Part shown: piece after piece, positions 1-7,826 of the stretch
Numbering within the stretch: position 1 is the first letter of the stretch
Layout: each line of letters begins with the position of its first letter
Assembly: GCA_030065575.1 (NCBI GenBank)
Contig: JASJDZ010000001.1
Span: forward strand, 145,884 to 209,883
Length of the DNA stretch: 64,000 nt
Source: Acidimicrobiia bacterium
GTDB taxonomy: Bacteria > Actinomycetota > Acidimicrobiia > Spongiisociales > UBA5794
Direction of reading: 5' to 3'
Made by a program: the position numbers and the translations under genes
The notes under the pieces: model-generated
What the model was told of the DNA's origin: nothing
The model's input: the letters and a program-made list of their open reading frames with translations, nothing else
The model's database searches: none

Positions 1-1
1 T

Positions 2-172
2 CCGTCCGCAAATCGCATAGAATCGCCCACGACTTCGATGAATCCTGAAACACGTCCCGCTGAACCTAGGGCCGCGACCCTCGCTGATTCGAGAGATCCG
101 ATTCGACTGTCGATCCTCGAGGAACTGAGCTCCGGGCAGCGCTGGACGCTCGTCAGCAAGGTTTCACCGTGA
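2..172 (+). pseudogene. Possible ArsR-like regulator fragment, open to window start
   Basis: This frame is open from the window edge to a TGA at 170-172. From the first ATG (38) it encodes 44 residues. The stretch DPIRLSILEELSSG resembles the first helices of ArsR-family winged-helix repressors (typically DPTRLRILxLL), but the protein stops before the recognition helix. The stop overlaps the GTG start of the ACR3 gene, as expected for an arsR-acr3 operon. A truncated or frameshifted arsR fits best. A short unrelated leader peptide, or the end of a longer upstream gene, cannot be excluded. Confidence 0.3.
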
Positions 173-1239
173 CCTCCTCCACCAACGCCGAGGCGCCCGT
201 TCTCGAGCGGCTCTCGCTCCTAGATCGCTTCCTACCAGCATGGATTGGGCTCGCCATGGCCGCCGGGATCCTTCTCGGCCGGCTCGTCCCCGATCTCAAC
301 GACTGGCTCGACACAGTCAAGATTGGCACGGTCTCCCTGCCTATAGCCGTCGGGCTCCTAGCCATGATGTATCCCGTGCTGGCCAAGGTCCGGTACTCAA
401 AGATTGGCGAGATAGCCGCCGACCGCAAGCTCATGGCGACCTCGCTGATTCTCAACTGGATCATCGGTCCGGCATTGATGTTCGCCCTCGCCTGGCTGAT
501 GCTCCCCGATCTGCCCGAGTACCGCACCGGCCTGATCATCATCGGTCTTGCCCGTTGCATCGCCATGGTCCTCATCTGGAATGATCTCGCCTGCGGCGAC
601 CGGGAAGCGGCGGCGGTCCTCGTTGCCATCAATTCGGTCTTCCAGATCGTCGCCTACTCGGTGCTCGGCTACTTCTACCTGCAGCTTCTACCCGATTGGC
701 TAGGGCTCGATACCGCCACACTGGATGTCACGATGTGGGATATCGCCAAGATTGTCCTCGTCTTCCTGGGCATCCCACTTGCCGCCGGTTATCTCACCCG
801 AACATGGGGCGAGCGAGCCCGCGGCATTGCCTGGTACGAGAGCACCTTCATCCCGCGGATCGCACCGTGGGCGCTGTACGGGTTGTTGTTCACCATCGTG
901 ATCCTGTTCGCACTCCAAGGCGAGACCATCACCGAGCAACCGCTCGACGTTGCCCGGATCGCCCTTCCGCTTCTGATCTACTTCGCTCTCATGTGGGCTG
1001 TGTCGTTCGCTCTGGGCCTGTGGCTCCGGCTCACCTACGAGAAGAACACGACGGTGGCGTTCACCGCCGCGTCCAACAACTTCGAACTCGCCATCGCGGT
1101 GGCTATCGGGGTCTTCGGGGTTTCCTCCGGCGAGGCTCTGGCGGGGGTGGTTGGTCCGCTCATCGAAGTCCCCGTTCTGGTCGGGCTCGTCTACGTTGCC
1201 CTATGGGCCCGACGTAGGTTCTACCCGGGCCATAGCTGA
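169..1239 (+). CDS. acr3: ACR3-family arsenite efflux transporter
   Basis: This is a 356-residue integral membrane protein with about ten hydrophobic segments, the usual length of ACR3 exporters. ACR3 proteins expel arsenite (sometimes antimonite) across the plasma membrane using the proton gradient. The family signature GLARCIAMVLIWNDLACGD is present near residues 126-144, including the cysteine in the LARC segment (about C130) that is essential in characterised members. The late NNFELAIAVA motif is also present. The GTG start overlaps the stop of an ArsR-like fragment, so the two were probably co-transcribed. No arsC reductase lies nearby. The family call is firm; the exact metalloid range is inferred. 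Confidence 0.93.
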   Translation: MTSSTNAEAPVLERLSLLDRFLPAWIGLAMAAGILLGRLVPDLNDWLDTVKIGTVSLPIAVGLLAMMYPVLAKVRYSKIGEIAADRKLMATSLILNWIIGPALMFALAWLMLPDLPEYRTGLIIIGLARCIAMVLIWNDLACGDREAAAVLVAINSVFQIVAYSVLGYFYLQLLPDWLGLDTATLDVTMWDIAKIVLVFLGIPLAAGYLTRTWGERARGIAWYESTFIPRIAPWALYGLLFTIVILFALQGETITEQPLDVARIALPLLIYFALMWAVSFALGLWLRLTYEKNTTVAFTAASNNFELAIAVAIGVFGVSSGEALAGVVGPLIEVPVLVGLVYVALWARRRFYPGHS

Positions 1240-1267
1240 CGCAGCCGCTGCGGACTCTCTCGAGCAG

Positions 1268-1298
1268 GGAGGCCCCGGGAGCAAACCCCGGGGCCTCC
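1268..1298. terminator. Bidirectional hairpin between convergent genes
   Basis: A perfect 12-bp stem (GGAGGCCCCGGG at 1268-1279 with CCCGGGGCCTCC at 1287-1298) encloses a 7-nt loop. It sits between the convergent ends of the ACR3 gene and the DUF4386 gene. No T-run follows, so it would be an intrinsic terminator of the T-poor high-GC kind or an RNA-stabilising end. Confidence 0.6.
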
Positions 1299-1314
1299 GC
1301 TGGTCCGGGAGCAA

Positions 1315-2055
1315 TCAGACGCTGAAGCGCTTCGTACGCAGTAGCCACAGACCGAGCCAGCCCTCTCCGATCAGCGAGGGAACAGCCACGATGGCGAGGA
1401 AGAGCGATGCGTAGCTCTCGTAGTCAGAGAGCAAGCCGCGTGCGGCCGTGTCGACCACGTAGGCAACGCCGGCGGCGATGAGCAGCCAGGACATAGCCCT
1501 GGGCACCCAGCCGGAGCGTCCGACCAGACTCCCGAGGAGCACGAGGTGTAGACCGAATGCAGCCAGGCCAATGAGCCATGTCGTCTCGAACGAGTTGAGC
1601 GACATCATCACCTGCGCATTGACCTGCTCGGCACCGAGCGCAGCGACGAAGTCCGCACTCCCGAGCATCTGCAGCACCTCGAAGAAGTAGACGAGGCCGG
1701 CGCCGAGGAACACCGTGTAAGTGAGCCGGAACCAGGCAGTGACCAGCGAGACGTCCCTATCGACCTGGCGGAACACCATGTGCAGTGCCCAGGAGACGAT
1801 CACATCCAGCAGGAACACCACCAGGAAGGCGATGAGCCCGATCCGGAAAACCCCGATCGATTCGGTGATGTTGGCCACCGTGGCAGCCGCATCATCGGAA
1901 ACGACCATCGCTTCGACAACCATGAAGTTGGCGAAGATTGCGAGGGTGTAGATCAGCACGTAGGACACACCGGCGATCCGAGCCGCCCGATGGGCGGAGA
2001 CTGGCGGGTTGTCGAATTCGGTCCTGGTGGCTGGAGTGCGTGTGAGTGTCTTCAT
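1315..2055 (-). CDS. DUF4386 family membrane protein
   Basis: This is a 246-residue protein with about six membrane segments. Its early RIAGVSYVLIYTLAIFANF segment and overall length match DUF4386 proteins, whose biochemical function is not known to me. Its ATG lies 3 nt after the stop of the upstream oxidoreductase, so the two are almost certainly co-transcribed. Both should be controlled by the paired TetR operators at 3098-3144. Membership is inferred from the N-terminal pattern and topology. Confidence 0.75.
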   Translation of the reverse strand: MKTLTRTPATRTEFDNPPVSAHRAARIAGVSYVLIYTLAIFANFMVVEAMVVSDDAAATVANITESIGVFRIGLIAFLVVFLLDVIVSWALHMVFRQVDRDVSLVTAWFRLTYTVFLGAGLVYFFEVLQMLGSADFVAALGAEQVNAQVMMSLNSFETTWLIGLAAFGLHLVLLGSLVGRSGWVPRAMSWLLIAAGVAYVVDTAARGLLSDYESYASLFLAIVAVPSLIGEGWLGLWLLRTKRFSV

Positions 2056-2058
2056 TGC

Positions 2059-3075
2059 TCAGATCCTGTTCCGATGGATTGCGATGACCGACTTGCCTTC
2101 TGCGTTGCCGGCAACGAGGTCGGAGATGGCGGTCGCAGCCGAGTCGAGCTCGTAGCGATGGCCGACTCGAGGAGTTACTTCTCCGCTCTCGATGAACTCA
2201 GCCAGTCGGTCGATGTGGCGGTGGTGCTCCTGGCTGATGAACATCACCAGCCGTTGCGACACAAATGGGGACAAGAGCATGGCCCTGATCTGCCTACCGA
2301 TGCCTCCGGTCAGCTTGCCGCCGTCTTCGCCCCCGACGATGACCAGGGTCCCGTTCTGGGTGAGCGCACGGCGCAGCTTGCGTAGCGGGTTGCGGCCACC
2401 CGTGTCGATGATGAGGTCGTATTCAGCGCTGCCGTCTAGATAGTCGGCCTCCCGGTAGTCGATGACATGGTCCGCACCGAGCGACTGGACGAGCGTTGCT
2501 TTGCGGCCGCTGGCGACGCCGGTGACGACGGCACCCGCGGCTTTAGCGAGCTGGACTGCGTAGCCGCCAACTCCCCCCGAAGCGCCGATGACGAGGACAC
2601 GCTGTCCCGACTGAACCTTCCCCTGGTCGAATAGGGCCTGGAGGGCGGTGATACCGGAGATCGCAGCGACGCCTGCTTGCTCGAAGCTGATGTTGCCGGG
2701 CTTGTGCGACAGCTTCTTCTCTTCAGCCACCGCATACTCGGCGTAGGCCCCCCGGGCGATACCAAAGACATCGTCGCCGACCTCGAAACGGGTCACGCCC
2801 TCGCCGACAGCGACAACACGCCCGGACGCGTCGAGCCCCGGGATCGGCTGCTTGGGCTTGGTGAGTCCGAAGCCGGTGAGGCGAACGAGGTAGGGCAGGC
2901 CGGTCATCAGATGCCAGACGCCCCGGTCGACACCGGCGGCGTGCATCTCGATGAGAACCTCCTCGGGACCAGCCTCGGGACGTGCGGTCTCAACAGCGGT
3001 AAGTGAATCTGCCGATCCGTACGAGTGCTGCGTGACGGCCCGCATCAGATCGGTTGGTCTTTGTGTTACTTCCAT
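2059..3075 (-). CDS. NAD(P)-dependent alcohol dehydrogenase / quinone oxidoreductase-like (MDR family)
   Basis: This is a medium-chain dehydrogenase/reductase of about 338 residues. The N-terminal GroES-like half includes the DxSGRVVAVGxGVTxFxVGDxVFG pattern. The Rossmann half carries VLVIGASGGVGGYAVQLAKAAG, the NADPH-binding AxxGGVG motif. No structural zinc cysteine cluster is visible, so it fits the zinc-independent quinone-oxidoreductase branch. The start at 3075 is chosen because AGGAAG precedes that ATG; 3090 and 3045 are alternatives. It heads an operon with DUF4386 and is divergent from a TetR gene, suggesting an inducible electrophile or xenobiotic response. The substrate is unknown. 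Confidence 0.85.
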   Translation of the reverse strand: MEVTQRPTDLMRAVTQHSYGSADSLTAVETARPEAGPEEVLIEMHAAGVDRGVWHLMTGLPYLVRLTGFGLTKPKQPIPGLDASGRVVAVGEGVTRFEVGDDVFGIARGAYAEYAVAEEKKLSHKPGNISFEQAGVAAISGITALQALFDQGKVQSGQRVLVIGASGGVGGYAVQLAKAAGAVVTGVASGRKATLVQSLGADHVIDYREADYLDGSAEYDLIIDTGGRNPLRKLRRALTQNGTLVIVGGEDGGKLTGGIGRQIRAMLLSPFVSQRLVMFISQEHHRHIDRLAEFIESGEVTPRVGHRYELDSAATAISDLVAGNAEGKSVIAIHRNRI

Positions 3076-3097
3076 TCTGCTCTTCCTCATGTTGGTT

Positions 3098-3144
3098 CGT
3101 ACTTAGTACGAGTGACTTGCCGAACCATAACCGTACTTAGTACG
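3098..3144. promoter_or_regulatory. Two identical TetR operator palindromes
   Basis: The 13-bp palindrome CGTACTTAGTACG occurs twice, at 3098-3110 and 3132-3144, spaced 34 bp centre to centre. The pair lies in the divergent promoter region between the oxidoreductase and the TetR gene. One copy should cover each promoter, giving repression of both directions including autoregulation. The palindromes are seen directly; the binding protein is inferred from position. Confidence 0.75.
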
Positions 3145-3176
3145 ATGTGTCAAGAAGCGATTCTGGAGAACCCGAC

Positions 3177-3824
3177 GTGAGTCTCACCAAGGAACGCGTG
3201 CTCGACGGGGCAATGGCCCTCGCCGACGACATCGGCATCGAAGCATTCACGATCCGCAAGCTGGCCGCCGCACTCGACGTGAAGCCGATGACCATCTATC
3301 ACCACATCCCGTCAAAGGAGCAGATCCTCGACGGGATGGTGGACATCGTGTTCAGCCAGATCGCCCTCCCTCCGGAGGATCTGCCCTGGGAGGAGGCGAT
3401 TCGTGTTCGCTGCCGATCAATGCGCGACGTGCTCAAGCGCCACTGGTGGGCGGCGCCTCTAATGGAGTCCCGGCTCTCGCCCGGCCACGAGACACTGCTT
3501 CACCACGATGCGGTGCTCGGCTGTCTGCGCCGGGGAGGGCTGTCGTTGTCGATGACGGCGCACGCCATTGCAGTCCTCGACAGCTACCTCTATGGCTTCG
3601 CATTCGAGGAGGCTCATCTCCCGGGCGGTGGTGGGGAGGAGATCATCCCGGTTGCCGAGGATCTCGCCGCATTCCTGCCCCCCGATGTGTACCCGAATCT
3701 CTACGAGTTCACCACCGAGCATGTCATGAAGGAGACCGACTACAGCTTCGGCAACTCATTCGAGTTCGGCCTCGATCTCATCATCGATGCACTGCGAGCG
3801 GCGGCGCAGGAGGATGCGGGCTGA
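3177..3824 (+). CDS. TetR family transcriptional repressor (TetR_C type)
   Basis: This is a one-component regulator of about 215 residues. The N-terminal helix-turn-helix contains AFTIRKLAAALDVKPMTIYHHIPSKEQIL, the classic TetR recognition region. The C-terminal half resembles the TetR_C ligand-binding fold, with an HWWAAPLMESR segment followed by long helices. The GTG at 3177 is preferred over one at 3147 because it is preceded by GGAG at 3165-3168, and because the earlier start would sit 2 nt after an operator palindrome. It most likely represses the divergent oxidoreductase/DUF4386 operon and itself through the paired palindromes. Confidence 0.88.
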   Translation: MSLTKERVLDGAMALADDIGIEAFTIRKLAAALDVKPMTIYHHIPSKEQILDGMVDIVFSQIALPPEDLPWEEAIRVRCRSMRDVLKRHWWAAPLMESRLSPGHETLLHHDAVLGCLRRGGLSLSMTAHAIAVLDSYLYGFAFEEAHLPGGGGEEIIPVAEDLAAFLPPDVYPNLYEFTTEHVMKETDYSFGNSFEFGLDLIIDALRAAAQEDAG

Positions 3825-3825
3825 G

Positions 3826-4815
3826 TCAGCCTGCCAAGTCCCGCTCATAGGTCGCGCCCTGCGAGTGAAGCTCAAAGCCGAGGCCGGTGTAGAGCCGCAG
3901 CGCCCTGTTCGGATTCTCGACGTGGACACCCAGCGCCGCCTCCGTCATGCCCCTCTTCTCGAACTCGCGCAGGGTTGCGCAGATGAGTGCAGTCGCAATC
4001 CCCCGCTTGCGGTAGTCGCGCTTGGTGAAGATCCACTCGCACCAGCCGCGCCGCTGGTCGAGTTCATCATTCTCTTCAGCGTTGATGTAACCGCGCACTT
4101 GCCCGACGACCTGGTCATCGGCCCAGGCAATCTTCCACATCGACTCATCACGATGCGGGAACTCGAGGAACCACACCCAATCCTCCTCGGTCGGTTCCCG
4201 GTATCCCCAGTGATCGCGAGCAGCCTCCCACTCAGCATCGAAGATCGGGCGAAGGTGCCCCTCCGCAACCGGGCGTATCTCTAGGCCTTCCGGCAGCGGG
4301 CCCTCAGGGATGTGATCCAGATGGGGCCGAACCAATTCCGCGTGATGCTGAGTCGCCCGGTAGCCAAAGCTCTCGAGCAACGCCTGCCCCGGTGAAGGAA
4401 AGCTGTCGACACCGCTCCGCAACACCCTGTTGGATTTCTCATGAGCCTCGGCCATCTCGGTGAGATGATCGATAGCCCAGCTCAGCAGCGCCGCCCCGAT
4501 CCCGCGATGGCGCCAATCGGGCAGCACCTTGCCGATGTGTCTGTAGACGCGCAGTCCGTCTGCCTCGTCCCACCATCGAGTGACCGCCATCGCCACGGGC
4601 CGGCCGGCCACCTCCACGAACATGATGTCCTTTTCCGGCTCCATCCCCGCCGTGTTGTCAAAGGTGACTCGCAGATCCTCGACCGTATGGACGGCCCCGA
4701 CTCCGTCAGCAGCCAGCTCAGCGTTGACGAGATGCGTGGCGTGCTCGTAGTCGTCGCCGCCAATCCAAAGACGGGCGGCAATGTCGGGCACTTCGGGAAG
4801 GACGATCTCAGCCAC
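3826..4815 (-). CDS. GNAT N-acetyltransferase with two GNAT domains
   Basis: This 329-residue protein has two tandem Gcn5-related acetyltransferase folds, each with an acetyl-CoA loop: LPDWRHRGIGAALL near residues 97-110 and DYRKRGIATALI near 267-278. The C-terminal copy continues into LGVHVENPNRALRLYTGLGFE, a canonical GNAT motif B. The two-domain layout resembles MshD-type or other double-GNAT proteins of actinobacteria, but nothing here fixes the substrate. The start is GTG. It converges with the TetR gene with a 1-nt gap and is divergent from the methyltransferase cassette. Confidence 0.85.
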   Translation of the reverse strand: MAEIVLPEVPDIAARLWIGGDDYEHATHLVNAELAADGVGAVHTVEDLRVTFDNTAGMEPEKDIMFVEVAGRPVAMAVTRWWDEADGLRVYRHIGKVLPDWRHRGIGAALLSWAIDHLTEMAEAHEKSNRVLRSGVDSFPSPGQALLESFGYRATQHHAELVRPHLDHIPEGPLPEGLEIRPVAEGHLRPIFDAEWEAARDHWGYREPTEEDWVWFLEFPHRDESMWKIAWADDQVVGQVRGYINAEENDELDQRRGWCEWIFTKRDYRKRGIATALICATLREFEKRGMTEAALGVHVENPNRALRLYTGLGFELHSQGATYERDLAG

Positions 4816-4904
4816 AACCGAACGCTACCGGGGGCGGCCAGAGAGCGGCAACCCACCTGCCGTTCCCGGTTCGTGTCACACCCAACAGTTATGGTTTGGG
4901 CACT

Positions 4905-6437
4905 GTGAATCGTGAACCAACATCAACATCGTCCTTCGGAGTCGGCAGGCGGCAAAGCCACGACGCGTCGAAGTTCTACGCTCGATTCCAGTCCCCCGTC
5001 ATCTCCGACGATGACGGCATCACTGTTGCGCCCGAGATCGCCGAGCCGTGCATCCTGGGTGACGCCCGCAACATGAGCGCCATCCCCGATGGGTCGGTTG
5101 CCTTGGTGGTCACCTCACCCCCGTATTTCGCCGGCAAGGAGTATGAAGAGAACCTCGGCGATGAGGGGGTGCCGGCGTCATACCTCGAGTACCTCGAACT
5201 GCTGCACGACGTGTTCGCCGAGTGTGTGCGCAAGCTGGAGCCGGGCGGGCGAATCGCCGTCAACGTTGCCAACCTCGGCCGCAAGCCATATCGCAGCCTG
5301 GCATCCGATGTCATTCACATCCTCCAGGACCGTCTCCAGCTGCTCTTGCGGGGCGAAGTCATCTGGAAGAAGGCCGAAGGTGCATCGGGATCGGTCGCCT
5401 GGGGGTCCTATCGCAAAGCGACCAACCCGGTGCTGCGCGACATAACCGAGCGGGTGATCATTGCCAGCAAGGGCCGCTTCGACCGGGCCAAATCCCCCAA
5501 GCAGCGCGAAGCGCAGGGTCTCCCGTTCGACACGAAGATCACCGCAGATGAGTTCATGGAAGCGACGCTCGACATCTGGGAGATACCCTCGGAGAGCGCC
5601 CAGCGCGCCCGGCATCCGGCACCTTTCCCCGTCGGTCTGCCGCTGCGGCTCATCAACCTCTACACCTACGAGGGTGACCTCGTGCTGGACCCCTTCATGG
5701 GATCGGGGACAACGCTGGTGGCCGCAATCAAGCGCGACCGACGTCCCGTGGGTTACGACCTCGAGCCGGCGTATGTCGACATTGCGCGCGAGCGGGTCGC
5801 CGCCGAGCGCGAGTATCAGCGCAAGATCGCCGAAGTGCGAGCAATCGCCGGTGCTTCGATGGACGAAGACGCTGATTCGGTGGGAGCACCCACCGTTGAT
5901 CCCAGCGATCATTTCCAGGCGCGAGCCACCAAGGAAGGCAAGGCTGCCCAGCAGATTGCGCAAGACACCCTGGAGGCAGCCGGGTTCACCGTGCAGAAGC
6001 GGTCCTACCGGGTCAAGGGGGCCGGCGCCCAGTTCAACTTCCTGGTCACCGATGCCGCCGACAACCCGTGGTACGTCGACGTATCCGGGGCGTTCACGAC
6101 AACCCGGGGCGGGCTACGCCGCACCGACACCGTGTGGAAGACGCTCGGACGCGCTCTCGTGCTGAGAGAGAGCGAGCGGCAACTACGCGAGGGTGAGCAG
6201 GTCGACGAAGCCACCGCTCCGCCCGTCCGGCTCCTGTTGCTCACATCTCACCTTCCCCAGCCGGCCAGCGAGGGAGACAAGGCACTGCGGGCGGCCGGCA
6301 AGAGCGGCGCATTCTGGGACGCCGTCGAGATGTACGACGAAGCCGGTCGAGCCCGGCTGGCCGCGTATGCCAGCGGGGAGAGCGCACGCCCACTGCCCGG
6401 CTTCTGGACCGCAGAAGAAGCAGAGGACTTCTCGTGA
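4905..6437 (+). CDS. Beta-class site-specific DNA methyltransferase with C-terminal extension
   Basis: The N-terminal half is an amino-methyltransferase. Motif IV TSPPYF is near residue 70, and the SAM-binding motif DPFMGSGTT, followed by GYDLEP, is near residue 265. This IV-then-I order defines the beta class. SPPY is commonest in N4-cytosine enzymes, so N4mC is favoured over N6mA without proof. Residues from about 310 to the end form a separate domain, with strands around FNFLVTDAADNPWYVDVSGAF that resemble a PD-(D/E)XK core whose E-x-K is replaced by D-V-S. It may be a target-recognition or degenerate nuclease domain. The start is ambiguous (TTG 4896 or GTG 4905). The stop overlaps the next gene. 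Confidence 0.9.
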   Translation: MNREPTSTSSFGVGRRQSHDASKFYARFQSPVISDDDGITVAPEIAEPCILGDARNMSAIPDGSVALVVTSPPYFAGKEYEENLGDEGVPASYLEYLELLHDVFAECVRKLEPGGRIAVNVANLGRKPYRSLASDVIHILQDRLQLLLRGEVIWKKAEGASGSVAWGSYRKATNPVLRDITERVIIASKGRFDRAKSPKQREAQGLPFDTKITADEFMEATLDIWEIPSESAQRARHPAPFPVGLPLRLINLYTYEGDLVLDPFMGSGTTLVAAIKRDRRPVGYDLEPAYVDIARERVAAEREYQRKIAEVRAIAGASMDEDADSVGAPTVDPSDHFQARATKEGKAAQQIAQDTLEAAGFTVQKRSYRVKGAGAQFNFLVTDAADNPWYVDVSGAFTTTRGGLRRTDTVWKTLGRALVLRESERQLREGEQVDEATAPPVRLLLLTSHLPQPASEGDKALRAAGKSGAFWDAVEMYDEAGRARLAAYASGESARPLPGFWTAEEAEDFS

Positions 6438-6757
6438 GTCACCCCACCGTCGCCGTCGCCGTGATCCGGGACAACCCGCCCTCGATCCTCGTCGCCGAGG
6501 ACTTCGCTGTTCTTCATCGCGCGCTGGCAGTGCGGCTGGTCGCCCGGGCCGACCGCGGGCTCTTCTCCCCCGAGCTGGTGCAGGAGCTTCAGGATGCGTT
6601 GCTAGAGGAAAAGTGGAGCGATGCAGTGGCAATGTGGATCAAGCACACGGGAATCCCCATCGATGTGTACACCGAGGACGTGTACACGTCGGAACAGTTC
6701 CCGGCGGCGCTGTTGAGCGCCCAGATGCAGTTCTCACCTCTGTTCTCCGAGGGTTGA
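6434..6757 (+). CDS. Small unknown protein in methyltransferase cassette
   Basis: This is a 107-residue protein starting at a GTG that overlaps the methyltransferase stop (GTGA), so translation is probably coupled. It shows no membrane segment or signal peptide. It looks alpha-helical (LHRALAVRLVARA, SPELVQELQDALLEEKWSDAVAMW) with an acidic, aromatic tail. I recognise no family. Position between a DNA methyltransferase and a possible nuclease suggests a specificity, control or assembly subunit of a modification or defence unit, which is inference only. Confidence 0.7.
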   Translation: MSHPTVAVAVIRDNPPSILVAEDFAVLHRALAVRLVARADRGLFSPELVQELQDALLEEKWSDAVAMWIKHTGIPIDVYTEDVYTSEQFPAALLSAQMQFSPLFSEG

Positions 6758-6763
6758 TCAACC

Positions 6764-7816
6764 ATGCCCGCACCGCGGACCGAGGTCACCGAGATCGTCA
6801 CCGGTCTCGCCACGATGGGTTTCCCCAATGTGGCCCGGGCGCTCGAGGTCAGACCCCGCAACTTCCTCAACGTCGAGAACGAGCACTACTCGGCGCTGGG
6901 TGAGTCGTACGCCTCCGAGCAATTCACCGCCGAGTTCGACCGGGCCTGGGAGAACGGTGTGGCTTTTGCCCAGGCCGCCGATGGGCTCCGCGGGCGACCC
7001 CCGTGGTCGGTGGAGTGGAAGGGCAACCAGCGCCCGCCCGGCTATGAGCAGATCCCGGCGGATCTGCGAATCGACCACGTCTACCTGATCTCATGCAAGT
7101 ACGGGTCAAACATCCTGCACAACCCTTCCCCGGGCAACCTATTCGTCAACCTGTTGCTCGACCGTGAGTATCGATCGGACACCGGCTGGTATCAGGAGGT
7201 TGCCCCCGATGCGTACCAGGCCTTCTACCTCGCATGCCGGGCCGAGGTCGGGACCGAAAGGCTGCCTGCGCGGGTCACCCAACTCGAAGACTCGCATTTG
7301 CGCCTCATCCGCGAGGGATTGCCCAGACGACTGAGCGGCGATCTCGGGGATTCGTACACGCAGTTCTCTCACACGGTTGCAGCGGCTACAGCGCAGCGGT
7401 GGGCATCCAACATGCGAAACGAGCGGCGCCGCGAGACCATGCTGTGGCGCCTACTCCGGCTCGAGTCCGCGCCCTACTTCGTGCTCGGAGAGTCGGCCGA
7501 CCGACGGCCCCTGCAGTACCGGGTAGCCACCCCGTGGGATTTCAGGCTCCGCTATTCATTCCGCGACCTGCTCGTGAGCCCCAATCGGGAGGCACAGCAG
7601 CCTGTGGTGCATTGGAAGGCGCTTGTACACGATCGCGCCGTCGACGCCGAGATGAGTGTGGAGGGTCATGTTGAGATCCGTTGGTCGCACGGTCGCTTTG
7701 GTCCGTCACCCGAGGCCAAGGTCTATCTCGATACGCCGCACCACGATGTGCCCGGTTACTTCCCGCTCGACGAGCCGGCGCCGGAAACCCAGCCCGACCT
7801 ACGGCTGTTCGACTGA
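6764..7816 (+). CDS. Unknown protein, candidate nuclease partner of the methyltransferase
   Basis: This is a 350-residue soluble protein of no family I can name, 6 nt downstream of the small gene. Residues about 90-130 contain PPWSVEWKG, then ADLRIDHVYLISCKYGS and NPSPGNLF. An aspartate-bearing strand followed by a strand ending in x-C-K is reminiscent of a PD-(D/E)XK nuclease core in which the glutamate is replaced. This is not diagnostic. The C-terminal half is rich in Arg, Trp and Tyr, consistent with nucleic-acid contact. The gene order methyltransferase, small protein, this gene argues for a restriction-modification-like role. Confidence refers to the gene, not to the function. Confidence 0.7.
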   Translation: MPAPRTEVTEIVTGLATMGFPNVARALEVRPRNFLNVENEHYSALGESYASEQFTAEFDRAWENGVAFAQAADGLRGRPPWSVEWKGNQRPPGYEQIPADLRIDHVYLISCKYGSNILHNPSPGNLFVNLLLDREYRSDTGWYQEVAPDAYQAFYLACRAEVGTERLPARVTQLEDSHLRLIREGLPRRLSGDLGDSYTQFSHTVAAATAQRWASNMRNERRRETMLWRLLRLESAPYFVLGESADRRPLQYRVATPWDFRLRYSFRDLLVSPNREAQQPVVHWKALVHDRAVDAEMSVEGHVEIRWSHGRFGPSPEAKVYLDTPHHDVPGYFPLDEPAPETQPDLRLFD

Positions 7817-7826
7817 CCGGGAGCTT

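Noticed and set aside
5178..5963. Minus-strand frame of 261 residues opposite the methyltransferase
   Set aside because: The plus strand has complete methyltransferase motifs in correct order; the antisense frame has none.
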